Shown one piece after another: positions 31,174 to 38,450 of a stretch of DNA of 38,450 nucleotides (the stretch's first letter is position 1; each line of letters begins with the position of its first letter). The position numbers and the translations under genes are program-made. Source of the DNA: an uncultured Kiritimatiellota bacterium (lineage in GTDB: Bacteria; Verrucomicrobiota; Kiritimatiellia; RFP12; UBA1067); NCBI GenBank assembly GCA_934675625.1, contig CAKURH010000027.1:1-38450 (forward strand), in the 5' to 3' direction. The notes beneath the pieces were generated by a model. It saw nothing but the letters and a program-made list of their open reading frames with translations. It did not search any database and was not told where the DNA came from.

Positions 31174-32154
31174 TTACGAAAACAGGATCTCCTGTCCGTG
31201 GAACATGTAGTTGCCGCCCACCACATACTGCTTGGCGGTCGGCGAGAAGTCGTCCTGCATCGTGAAATGGAGATGCCCCGCCAGAATGCCCTTCAGGAGC
31301 GGCTCGCCGCGCAGGGACGCGATGAAGTCGCGCGTCACGGGATCCGTCAGCTGGACCTTGCGGTCGCCGCGAGGCGCCGGGACGTCCGCCGAGGTGAACC
31401 GCATGGACGCCTCCTTCCAGGTCTCGCCCATCCAGTACTTGTTGTGGGCCACGGCCAGCTCGTCCGACAGGAACGGCACGTGCAGGCACAGGACGATCGG
31501 CAGCCCCTTCGCCCTTTCGCGGCGGAAGAGCTCGACCTGATGCGGCGTCACGTACCCGTACACGTCGTCCAGCGCGACGAAGTTGACGCCGTTGACGACG
31601 GTGGACTGGAACGTCGCATCGAACGGGAAGGTCGCCGTCAGCACCGCACGGCTTCTCTCCTTGAACGCCTCGTCCCGCGTCTCGCGGACGCCATCACGCC
31701 CCATGGTCGGCGAGAACTCGTGGTTGCCAAGGCATCCCGCCATGTTCGCGCCGAAATACTTCTTCACGAGCGCGAAATTCGCGCGGCTCTGCCAGTCGAT
31801 GAGGTCGCCCGTGTGGATGACGTAGTCGGCGTTGTCGCGCGCCCAGGCGAGCGAGTCGCGCAACGCCTCCTCCTGACGTCCGCCGAAGCATCGCGTGCGC
31901 TCGTCCTTCAGCGTCTGCCGGACAGGATCTTCGTCCGCATCGGCCGCCGTCAGGTGCGTGTCCGAGATGTGCAGGACGGAAAACGGCTTCGGCAGCCCGA
32001 TCTTGATGTGCACGTAGTTCAGGATCAGCCGCTCGAACCGTCCCCGCCCCTCGAAGAGCCCCTCCGACACGGCGGGCAGTTTCGCCGTCGCCAGAAGGAC
32101 ACCTGCGCCCGTCGCCTGCTTCAGGAATGTCCGCCTGTCCGTCTTCATTTTCAT
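31174..32154 (-). CDS. Tat-exported metallophosphoesterase
   Basis: 326 residues from ATG 32154, or 324 from ATG 32148, which has the better SD spacing (GGGAG 8 bases upstream). The 32154 ATG overlaps the upstream TGA (ATGA). Tat signal DRRTFLKQATGAG. Calcineurin-like motifs in order: SVLHISDTHL, VIHTGDLIDW, GCLGNHEFS, LCLHVPF and AGHLHF, giving the full two-metal site. It hydrolyses phosphate mono- or diesters in the periplasm; the substrate is unknown. Its place in a glycan operon suggests dephosphorylation of phosphorylated sugars, but this is only an inference. About 60 residues with GDRKVQLTDPVTRDF lie between the last two metal motifs. Confidence 0.85.
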   Translation of the reverse strand: MKMKTDRRTFLKQATGAGVLLATAKLPAVSEGLFEGRGRFERLILNYVHIKIGLPKPFSVLHISDTHLTAADADEDPVRQTLKDERTRCFGGRQEEALRDSLAWARDNADYVIHTGDLIDWQSRANFALVKKYFGANMAGCLGNHEFSPTMGRDGVRETRDEAFKERSRAVLTATFPFDATFQSTVVNGVNFVALDDVYGYVTPHQVELFRRERAKGLPIVLCLHVPFLSDELAVAHNKYWMGETWKEASMRFTSADVPAPRGDRKVQLTDPVTRDFIASLRGEPLLKGILAGHLHFTMQDDFSPTAKQYVVGGNYMFHGQEILFS

Positions 32155-34394
32155 TTCTCCCTGATCTCCTTCACGAACACGCCGCTGCCCCCGGTCAGAA
32201 AGTAGATCTTCCTGTCGAAGACCTGAATCTGGCGGCTCTTTCCCGTCGGCAGCGGATAGCCGCGCTCGAACGTCCGAAACGATTGCCCGCCGTCCGTCGA
32301 GACCTTGAGATCCCGCTCGCACGCCGCGACGACAAGCCCCGGCGTGAAGCGGTCGAAGCAGACGAAGTCCGCCCGCTCGGACAGCCCGGCGAGCGGATGC
32401 CAGGTCGCGCCGCCGTCCCGCGACTCGATCGGTCGCCGCCCGCCCGAGACATAGCGGCCGGGCGTAAAGGGGTCGGCGACGAGCGAATGCCGCGCGAACC
32501 CGTCGCGCCGTCCGTTCGTCTTCGTCCAGACACGTGCGCCCGGCGCGAGCCGCCAGTAGTCGCCCTTCCCGAAGGAGCTGGCCGTGACGGCGCTACCGTC
32601 GGACGAGAACACCAGCTCGGCGAGCGTACGGCGCTGCCATTCCGTGCGCCCGTAGACGAATTCCCGCTCGTCCGTCGGCAGGCCCTCGCCCGCCCACGTC
32701 CACGTCTCGCCGCGATCGGTCGAGACGTACGGGCCGCCTTTCCCCGGCGCGACCGGGCCACCGACGCAAATCCAGAACGCATCGCGATCGGGCCGCACGG
32801 CGACCGTGTTGACCCCATGGGGCGCGACCTTCCCCCAAGACCACGCGGGCAGCCCCTGGGCCGACGCGCGGCGCCACGTGCGCCCGTGATCGGTCGAGAC
32901 GTTGATTTCGCGCGTCGCCTTGCCGCCGCAGCCCATCACGAGGCCGGGCGTCACCGACGAGAACGCGACGGATGCCCAGTAGCAGGGCAGCTGCGAGCGG
33001 AACGAGCGTCCGCCGTCATTGGACACGAACGAGCCGAGGTCGGCAAGGCCGTAGGCGATCGTCTCGCGGTCGAACGGATCGACCTCGACCGTGAACGAGC
33101 AGACCTGCATCAGGCCATCGACGCGGCTCGTCCAGTTCGTGCCCGCGTCCGTGCTTTCCCAGAGATCGAACCAGTCCGTCGCGAACCAATGGCGGTCGTC
33201 CGCCGGATCGACCGTCACCGACCCCAGGGCCGGCATGTTCACGTCCTTTCCGCAGTGCCGGGCGAGGAAGGTCTCCTTCTGCGGCGCGCCCAGCGCACAG
33301 TGCGGCAGGGGCAGGGCCGTCCACGCCGCGTCCGACAGGCCACGCCGGTAGAAGACGCCCGTCGAGTCGCCCAGCACCCAGAAGCCGCGCCCAGCGCCGA
33401 GCGCGAGACGAACGCCCTTTCGAGGGTAGCCCAGCCCATCTGGGGCCGGAGGCGGCAGGCCCTCGCCGAAGTCCGTCCACGTCACGCCGCCGTCTGCCGA
33501 CTGTCGCACGTGACGCCGATTGAAGATCCCGACGAGCGCGGACGAGCCGACGACCTGCGCAATCTCGTCCGGCGCCGCATCCGAAACCTTGCGCCACGTC
33601 GCGCCGCCGTCGTCCGAGCGGTAGAGGCCCGTCTGGCGCGGCGTCTGGCGCATCTCGTCCGTGAACTGCCAGTTGTTCAGCAGCTTCGGCTCGACGGGCG
33701 GTGCGCTCGCGTAGAGGCGGCCGCGCACCGTGCGGTCATAGCGGACATCCGTGAACCAGTGCCCCTCCGGGCCCGTCTTGCGCCACGTTTCGCCGCCGTC
33801 GCGCGAGAAGAAGATCCCGTCCCAGTCCTCGCCGGCGACGAGGCCGTCCGGGTCGAACGGGTCGCGGTCGAGCGCCCGCCCCAGCATCCGCCGCCGCCCG
33901 TTCCCGTAGAAGCACGCGGCCAGCGTCGTCCGCCAAGTCTTTCCGCCGTCGTGCGTCACGGCGACGCCGCCCTTCGACGCGCCACCCCCGCCGCCGCCCA
34001 CGATCACCAGCCGGTCGGCATCGCGCGGGTCGACGGACACGCCGCGCACGAGGTCGATCTCGCGATCACGGAGGTCGAGCGTCAGGTTTCCATGCAGAGG
34101 CCGCCAGTGACGCCCCTGGTCGTCCGAGCGGTAGGGGCCGCCGACGTCGACGTAGGCGTAGAGGCGATTCGCGTCGCTCGCGCAGAATTCGACGCCCTGC
34201 ACATAGCCGCCGCCACAAATCGGCAGAACCTGCCAGCCCGCGTCCGAACGCGGGGACAGGCCCCCCGAACGGGGGGACAGACCCCCGGCATCAGACTGGG
34301 GACAGGCCCCCGCCGACGGCTGTGCCGCCAGCAGGAGCGCGGTCGCCGTCCCGAAGCCGAAGACCTGTCGCATCGCCTTTCTTTTCTGTCTCAT
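32151..34394 (-). CDS. Exported BNR/Asp-box beta-propeller protein
   Basis: About 747 residues from ATG 34394; a later ATG at 34373 (MRQVFGFGTATALLLAAQPS) begins right at the signal peptide and is an alternative. Eleven Asp-box motifs (S/T-x-D-x-G-x-T/S-W/F) are visible, among them SDDQGRHW, THDGGKTW, SRDGGETW, SADGGVTW, STDHGRTW and STDGGQSF. They space out along the chain as in sortilin-like or GH74-like double propellers. No sialidase arginine triad or FRIP motif is apparent, so sialidase is unlikely; GH74-like glucanase or a binding/scaffold propeller are options. Residues just after the signal peptide contain three copies of a DNA repeat (encoding LSPRSGGLSPRS). First gene of the operon behind 34404-34432. 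Confidence 0.8.
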   Translation of the reverse strand: MRQKRKAMRQVFGFGTATALLLAAQPSAGACPQSDAGGLSPRSGGLSPRSDAGWQVLPICGGGYVQGVEFCASDANRLYAYVDVGGPYRSDDQGRHWRPLHGNLTLDLRDREIDLVRGVSVDPRDADRLVIVGGGGGGASKGGVAVTHDGGKTWRTTLAACFYGNGRRRMLGRALDRDPFDPDGLVAGEDWDGIFFSRDGGETWRKTGPEGHWFTDVRYDRTVRGRLYASAPPVEPKLLNNWQFTDEMRQTPRQTGLYRSDDGGATWRKVSDAAPDEIAQVVGSSALVGIFNRRHVRQSADGGVTWTDFGEGLPPPAPDGLGYPRKGVRLALGAGRGFWVLGDSTGVFYRRGLSDAAWTALPLPHCALGAPQKETFLARHCGKDVNMPALGSVTVDPADDRHWFATDWFDLWESTDAGTNWTSRVDGLMQVCSFTVEVDPFDRETIAYGLADLGSFVSNDGGRSFRSQLPCYWASVAFSSVTPGLVMGCGGKATREINVSTDHGRTWRRASAQGLPAWSWGKVAPHGVNTVAVRPDRDAFWICVGGPVAPGKGGPYVSTDRGETWTWAGEGLPTDEREFVYGRTEWQRRTLAELVFSSDGSAVTASSFGKGDYWRLAPGARVWTKTNGRRDGFARHSLVADPFTPGRYVSGGRRPIESRDGGATWHPLAGLSERADFVCFDRFTPGLVVAACERDLKVSTDGGQSFRTFERGYPLPTGKSRQIQVFDRKIYFLTGGSGVFVKEIREK
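34252..34311. repeat. Three clustered copies of the GGGGACAG(R)CCCC repeat
   Basis: Copies at 34252-34266, 34273-34286 and 34298-34311, at 21- and 25-base intervals. They lie between the signal peptide and the mature propeller, encoding a low-complexity Gly/Ser/Pro/Arg stretch. Confidence 0.65.
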
Positions 34395-34403
34395 GATAAT
34401 CAA

Positions 34404-34432
34404 TTTGCCAAGATTATAGCATAAACGGCAAA
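34404..34432 (-). promoter_or_regulatory. Extended -10 promoter within a TTTGCC-N17-GGCAAA inverted repeat
   Basis: The minus strand reads TGCTATAAT (34421-34413), flanked by TTTGCC and GGCAAA with 17 bases between. The arms span the -10 and the start site, a good position for a repressor. It begins directly after the stop codon of the 34433-37660 gene, so the propeller operon can be transcribed separately. Confidence 0.55.
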
Positions 34433-37400
34433 TTAGCGGATGATAAGGGTGATGCCGGGTCGCCGCTGGAACGCGAGCACGAGATCCGTGCCGTTCGCCG
34501 CCACGGTCGCGACGGCCTTCCAGCCGTCCACCGACAGCGTCACCTTGCGCAACGCCGCATTGAGGCGTCGCACCCCCTCGAAGCCGTCCGCCTTGGCGAT
34601 CACGTACGAAGCCGCTTCCAGTTCCTCAACCGTCTGCGGCAGACCTGCAAGTTCGACCGTCAGCCCCGCCGCAAACGCCAGCGTCCCCTCGACGACGGTC
34701 GGCTGGGCCGTGCCCGCCGCGTACGCGGCGCAATCCACGGAGAGACCCGTCAGCGTGACGGTCGCGGCCGTCGCCGCCGGAAGCGCCGCACACGCCACGT
34801 CCGGGAACCACTTCTTCAGCAGGTAGTTGCGCGTCGCCACCTTCTCGCGTTCCGTGAGCGCGCGGTCGTAGACGAGGATTTCGCCGTAACGGGCGACGCC
34901 CGTGCACCACGACCCGTACATCTGAAGCCCGCCGGCGTGCGCCGGGACGGCCGGATGGGCCTCGATCAGCTCGTAGCCCCCCGACCGCAAGTCGGAGCGG
35001 ACGGCGGTCGCGCCGTTTCGGAACCATTCCATGCCCGGCGAGACATAGCCCGAACCGAGGGAAAGATCCGTCTCGCCGCCCTGGAAGTCGGGTATGTTCG
35101 CGCCGCTCGCGTTCCCGCCGTTTCGGTTCGCCGCCGCGCCCTTGAACCACCCCAGCAGGGGGCCGGCCGCCGCAACGTCCTCCGCCGACTGCGAGCCGAA
35201 GACGACAAAGGCCGAGCGGACGCTGTCAATCGCCTTCGTGAACGCCATGTAACGGTTCTTGTTGATGAAGTCCAGCACCGGATGCTCGTTCACCGTGTCC
35301 GTCTTGTTCAGGATGGGGCGGTGACCACTGTAGTCCGTCGGCACTTCCGGCACATACACCGCGTTGTCGCCGCCGGAGGCATCCGCCGCCCAGCGGACAT
35401 ACTGGACGGTACCGTCAAGACTTTCAGCGACATTCAGCGTGTCCGCCCGCGAGGGGTCGACGTGGAGGGCCGGCGCGGCGGCATAGGTCGCGTCCGACGC
35501 CGGCTCGGACGGCTTCACGTACTTGACCGCGCCCTCCGCAACCGTCACGGCCGCTTCGACCGAACCGTCGGCAACAATCTCCAACGTGCCCGCGCCCGTC
35601 TTCGTGAAGGCAATCGGGCCAACCGGCACGACGCGCGCCGTACGCCCCGCTTCGACGCGCACCGTCGTCCCGGCCGAGGCAGTGAACCGCTGCACGTCCG
35701 GCCGCACGGGCGCACCCTTCGCAGCAAAACCCGGCAATGCCTTGCCCAGCCACTTGTCGGCGAGATAGGCGGACGCGTCCAGAATCTCCTCCTCCGAGAG
35801 ATAGCCCTTGCAGACGGCGAGTTCGGCGATCTTCAGCCCGCCCGAAGTCTGCTTCGTGCCACAGCCGCCAATCAGCTTGGACGATGCGCCCTGCCCCTGC
35901 ACGGCCACGACCACCCAGCCGGGATAGGGATACCCGTTCGCCGGATCGACCCGGACGCCATTCACATAGCAACGCGCGCCATATTCAGATGAAAAGCGGC
36001 AGATGCCGTTGGTGAACGCGCCGCCCTCGCGAACCCCAAGACCGCTCAGGAGATTGCCGCCGCCCTGCGCGGCGTCGATGACCGCCAGCACCGTCTGGAC
36101 GTTCTGCCGGATCTCGGCCGTCTGCGTCCCGTTCGTCAGGAGCGCGAGATACTGCCCCGAACCGTAGGCACCGAAATCCACCGCATGAAGCCCTTCGCCC
36201 AGCGCGTTGCGCACCAGCGTCGGGGCCGTCGCGCCCGTCGGCACGCCCGCGAACAGCTCCTGTCCCCTGAACGTCTGCGCCGACGCATTCTTCCAGCGGC
36301 TGACGTTCCCCGCGTCATCGGTCTCGACTGTCGCGGCCGCCGCTGAGGCGTCGAAGTGCTCGGCGAGGGGGAACGCGCCGAGCGAAGTCGGCACGGGCTT
36401 CGCGGGGAACGCCAGTGTGCCTTCCTGCAGGTCGATCCGGTTGCCGTAGCCGGAAGCGTCGCCGAGCGCGAGCGTACCCGCACCCGTCTTCGTGAGGCCA
36501 TAGCTGTCGAGGGCGGCGGCATCCGTGCGCACACGCCCGCCGTCAAAGTCCGTGACGGTCAGCGTCTCGCCGTCCGGCACGTTCAGTCCAAAGGATATGC
36601 CGGGGAGGTTGTAGGCCGTGTCGGCCTTGAACGCGCGCAAATAGTCGACGTCCGTGCGCCCGTTGTAGTCGCGCGGTGCCGAACCCAGCCACTTCATGCG
36701 GAGGTAGGCGAGGACGTCCGCGATCTCCTCTTCGTCCAGCAGTCGGCTGAAGATGATCATCTCCGCGACCTTGAAGCCGCCCGACGCGCGGTTGCGACTG
36801 TAAGAGCCCGAGCGCGCGTCACCCATGCCGAGACCGAGGGTCGAGAGCGTCGCCGCCGTCGGCTGCATCGCGAAGAGATCCCACCCGCCGCTGAAGGAAA
36901 ACGAAGAGGCCGCCGACTTCTGCCCGTCCGCGTAGAATGTGCAGTCCCTGAAAGCCGTCTCCGCATTCCCATCGCCGAACGGCGAGTCGTACGCGGCGGT
37001 GGCCCTGTGCGACCAATCGTCGACCGAGAACTGGTCGCTCATGCCGCGATGCCACGAGTAGCCGCCCTTGGCGCCGCCGCCAAGCAGCCAGCCGCCACCC
37101 GCCTGCGAGCCGCGCAAGGTGACGATCGTGCCGATGTTGGACAGGTTGACGTAGTTCGCCGCGTCTTCCTCGGCGTCGAAGCAGAGGGCGCGCCCGCTGC
37201 CGCATTCGCCAAAGTCAAGAACGGTCGCCCCCAGTTCCGCGTCCTCGGACAGGGTGGGCGCATTCATTGCCAAGTCGGTCGCCGTCCCCCAGCCATCGCC
37301 GCTGTTCCAGTTGCCCTTCTCGGTCGAAAGATATCGGTTGCCGACTTTTGAGGGGATCTTCGTGACTTTCGTGCCCGACGTCTCCCAGCCCGTGCGGTCG

Positions 37401-37660
37401 CGCGCGTCGAGCCAGAAGAGAACGCCAGCCTTCAGCGCGTCGGGGAGCGCCGTCACCTTCTTCGACTGGACGGTCAGCGTGTCGCCGTTTGCGCAGCCTT
37501 CGTAGGTGGGCCCCGTGTCACCGAAATATTGTCCGCTCGCCGTCCCCGGGAAGAAGCGCAGGGAGCTCTTCAGGTTGACCGTCTCGGCCGTCGCGACCGA
37601 GACCTGCGCAAGGGCGCAGACGGCGCCCAGCAGCTGACATTTTTGAACAGGGAATTTCAT
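34433..37660 (-). CDS. Large surface protein with three LamG-like repeats and C-terminal LIIR tail
   Basis: 1075 residues; AAAGGA lies 7 bases before the ATG. Signal peptide KCQLLGAVCALAQVSVATAE. Three LamG/concanavalin-type modules begin near LFWLDARD, AEHFDASAA and ALHVDPSRAD, and each closes with a related helix: LDEEEIADVLAYLRMKWLGS, LSEEEILDASAYLADKWLGK and LTEREKVATRNYLLKKWFP. Autotransporter-type strand motifs (LTKTGAGTLALG, FTKTGAGTLEIV) lie between modules. It ends in RRPGITLIIR, similar to FGALLIIR of the 4655-6748 protein. There is no membrane barrel or catalytic signature. Probably a glycan-binding surface component; it lies 24 bases downstream of a DUF1080 gene. Confidence 0.75.
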   Translation of the reverse strand: MKFPVQKCQLLGAVCALAQVSVATAETVNLKSSLRFFPGTASGQYFGDTGPTYEGCANGDTLTVQSKKVTALPDALKAGVLFWLDARDRTGWETSGTKVTKIPSKVGNRYLSTEKGNWNSGDGWGTATDLAMNAPTLSEDAELGATVLDFGECGSGRALCFDAEEDAANYVNLSNIGTIVTLRGSQAGGGWLLGGGAKGGYSWHRGMSDQFSVDDWSHRATAAYDSPFGDGNAETAFRDCTFYADGQKSAASSFSFSGGWDLFAMQPTAATLSTLGLGMGDARSGSYSRNRASGGFKVAEMIIFSRLLDEEEIADVLAYLRMKWLGSAPRDYNGRTDVDYLRAFKADTAYNLPGISFGLNVPDGETLTVTDFDGGRVRTDAAALDSYGLTKTGAGTLALGDASGYGNRIDLQEGTLAFPAKPVPTSLGAFPLAEHFDASAAAATVETDDAGNVSRWKNASAQTFRGQELFAGVPTGATAPTLVRNALGEGLHAVDFGAYGSGQYLALLTNGTQTAEIRQNVQTVLAVIDAAQGGGNLLSGLGVREGGAFTNGICRFSSEYGARCYVNGVRVDPANGYPYPGWVVVAVQGQGASSKLIGGCGTKQTSGGLKIAELAVCKGYLSEEEILDASAYLADKWLGKALPGFAAKGAPVRPDVQRFTASAGTTVRVEAGRTARVVPVGPIAFTKTGAGTLEIVADGSVEAAVTVAEGAVKYVKPSEPASDATYAAAPALHVDPSRADTLNVAESLDGTVQYVRWAADASGGDNAVYVPEVPTDYSGHRPILNKTDTVNEHPVLDFINKNRYMAFTKAIDSVRSAFVVFGSQSAEDVAAAGPLLGWFKGAAANRNGGNASGANIPDFQGGETDLSLGSGYVSPGMEWFRNGATAVRSDLRSGGYELIEAHPAVPAHAGGLQMYGSWCTGVARYGEILVYDRALTEREKVATRNYLLKKWFPDVACAALPAATAATVTLTGLSVDCAAYAAGTAQPTVVEGTLAFAAGLTVELAGLPQTVEELEAASYVIAKADGFEGVRRLNAALRKVTLSVDGWKAVATVAANGTDLVLAFQRRPGITLIIR

Positions 37661-37684
37661 TTTGTATCCTTTCTCTTTTTTACT

Positions 37685-38450
37685 TTACTTTACGACCTTT
37701 GGCAGACGACGAATCCAGATGTTGCGGAACGGGACGGGATTCCCGTGATCCTGCAGGACGAGCGCCTCGCTCGGCTTTCGCTTCGGCGCGGGTTGCCCGA
37801 CCTTCGCAAGCGGCACGTGATCCTGCACGAGGACGCCATTGAAAAAGACGGTCACCGAACCGCCGTCCGCCAGCGTGTCGCCGTCCCACGTCGGCGCATG
37901 GAACACGATGTCGTAGACCTGCCAGTCGCCGGGCTGGCGCGTGGGGTTCACCTGCGGCGCCGACTTGCCGTAGAGCGCACCGGCCTGCCCCTTCGGATAC
38001 GTCGGATTCTCGAACGAGTCCAGAACCTGGATCTCGTGCGCGCCGCCCATGAAGATCACGCCGGAATTGCACCGGCCCTGTCCCTTGGAGGGGCGCGCGG
38101 CATCCGTCTGCCACTCGATGTGAAGCTGGCAGTCGCGGAAGCCCTGATGGGTGTAGATGAAGCCGGCGCCGGGCTTGACGGTCAACGTGCCGTCTTTCAC
38201 GAGCCAGCTGTTGGTCGGGGTCATGCAGCCCCAGTTCTTGCGGAAGGACGCTTCGGTGCCGTCAAAAAGCACGAGCGCATCGCTCGGCGGTTGCCCCGGC
38301 TCGGCCGTCACGGCCACCGGCTGTGGGGCGGCAGAACTCGTGCCGCCGGGTGCGCCGGACGCAAAGGCGTTCGACGCGAAAGCCAACAGGCTAAACGTCA
38401 GACAGAGAGCGGTTCGCGGGAGGTCTTTGGCGGATACGTTTTGGGGGGGG
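37685..38450 (-). CDS. DUF1080 family protein (3-keto-glycoside hydrolase type), partial at N-terminus
   Basis: The frame is open from the stop at 37685 to the right edge. A TTG at 38386 could start it, but the signal-like hydrophobic stretch (KDLPRTALCLTFSLLAFASN) begins upstream of it, so the true start is probably beyond 38450. DUF1080 motifs are complete: ALVLFDGTEASFRKNW, SWLVKDGTLTVKPG, RCNSGVIFMGGAHEIQVLDS, DIVFHAPTWDGD, VTVFFNGVLVQDHV and VLQDHGNPVPFRNIWIR. Exported, single domain. Third DUF1080 protein in the window and first visible gene of the right-hand cluster. The edge itself is a C8 run on the coding strand, so the first codons are doubtful. Confidence 0.85.
   Translation of the reverse strand, partial: PPQNVSAKDLPRTALCLTFSLLAFASNAFASGAPGGTSSAAPQPVAVTAEPGQPPSDALVLFDGTEASFRKNWGCMTPTNSWLVKDGTLTVKPGAGFIYTHQGFRDCQLHIEWQTDAARPSKGQGRCNSGVIFMGGAHEIQVLDSFENPTYPKGQAGALYGKSAPQVNPTRQPGDWQVYDIVFHAPTWDGDTLADGGSVTVFFNGVLVQDHVPLAKVGQPAPKRKPSEALVLQDHGNPVPFRNIWIRRLPKVVK

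Noticed and set aside
32151..34394. Sialidase call for the Asp-box protein
   Set aside because: Asp-boxes alone are not specific; no FRIP motif or arginine triad was seen, and the number of boxes fits sortilin- or GH74-like propellers better.

Overview
The window is high-GC bacterial DNA, almost entirely minus-strand, packed with secreted carbohydrate-active proteins. Recurrent DUF1080 (3-keto-glycoside hydrolase type) proteins, Tat-exported Gfo/Idh/MocA oxidoreductases, DUF6259 proteins, LamG and autotransporter-repeat proteins, and an AAA-ATPase/PD-(D/E)XK gene together suggest a PVC-superphylum bacterium, most likely a host-associated Kiritimatiellota or Lentisphaerota relative. This is an inference from gene families; there is no rRNA or marker gene here. 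No tRNA, rRNA, CRISPR array or transposase was seen.

Left block (1-16746, all minus strand). A GH28 enzyme is expressed from its own promoter behind a possible 30-residue leader peptide. Next comes a probable six-gene operon: DUF1080 lipoprotein, Tat-exported Gfo/Idh oxidoreductase, CE7 esterase-DUF6259 fusion, DUF6259 paralogue with an inserted carbohydrate-binding module, beta-helix protein with a C-terminal LIIR tail, and a GH78-like rhamnosidase interrupted by a frameshift. A second short operon follows: a DUF1080 protein and a partial LamG protein running off the left edge. Both operons start behind the same roughly 63-bp double-palindrome element, which makes them a likely regulon. The esterase-DUF6259 gene has a G16 tract within its signal-peptide codons, a possible phase-variation switch.

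Middle (16747-19990). This part is less specialised: a 36-residue small ORF and a DUF3795 protein, a two-TM DUF2007-like membrane protein, a MarR regulator overlapping a cupin gene, a degraded hipBA toxin-antitoxin remnant, and REP-like intergenic inverted repeats. Several promoters have an extended -10 (TGnTATAAT), and three appear to give leaderless mRNAs.

Right block (20029-38450, all minus strand). A GH110 alpha-galactosidase-like protein, a sialate O-acetylesterase, an AAA-ATPase/nuclease-fold protein, and then a second glycan cluster: Tat-exported Gfo/Idh oxidoreductase, acetyl-esterase-like hydrolase, clan GH-A enzyme, Tat-exported metallophosphoesterase, 11-Asp-box beta-propeller, a large triple-LamG protein with the same LIIR tail, and a third DUF1080 protein truncated by the right edge. 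The combined gene set (GH28, GH78, GH110, CE7, sialate esterase, DUF1080 plus Gfo/Idh) points to extracytoplasmic breakdown of complex, acetylated plant or host glycans, with an oxidative 3-keto route possibly working beside classical hydrolysis. No SusCD-type transporter lies in the window, so uptake must be encoded elsewhere.
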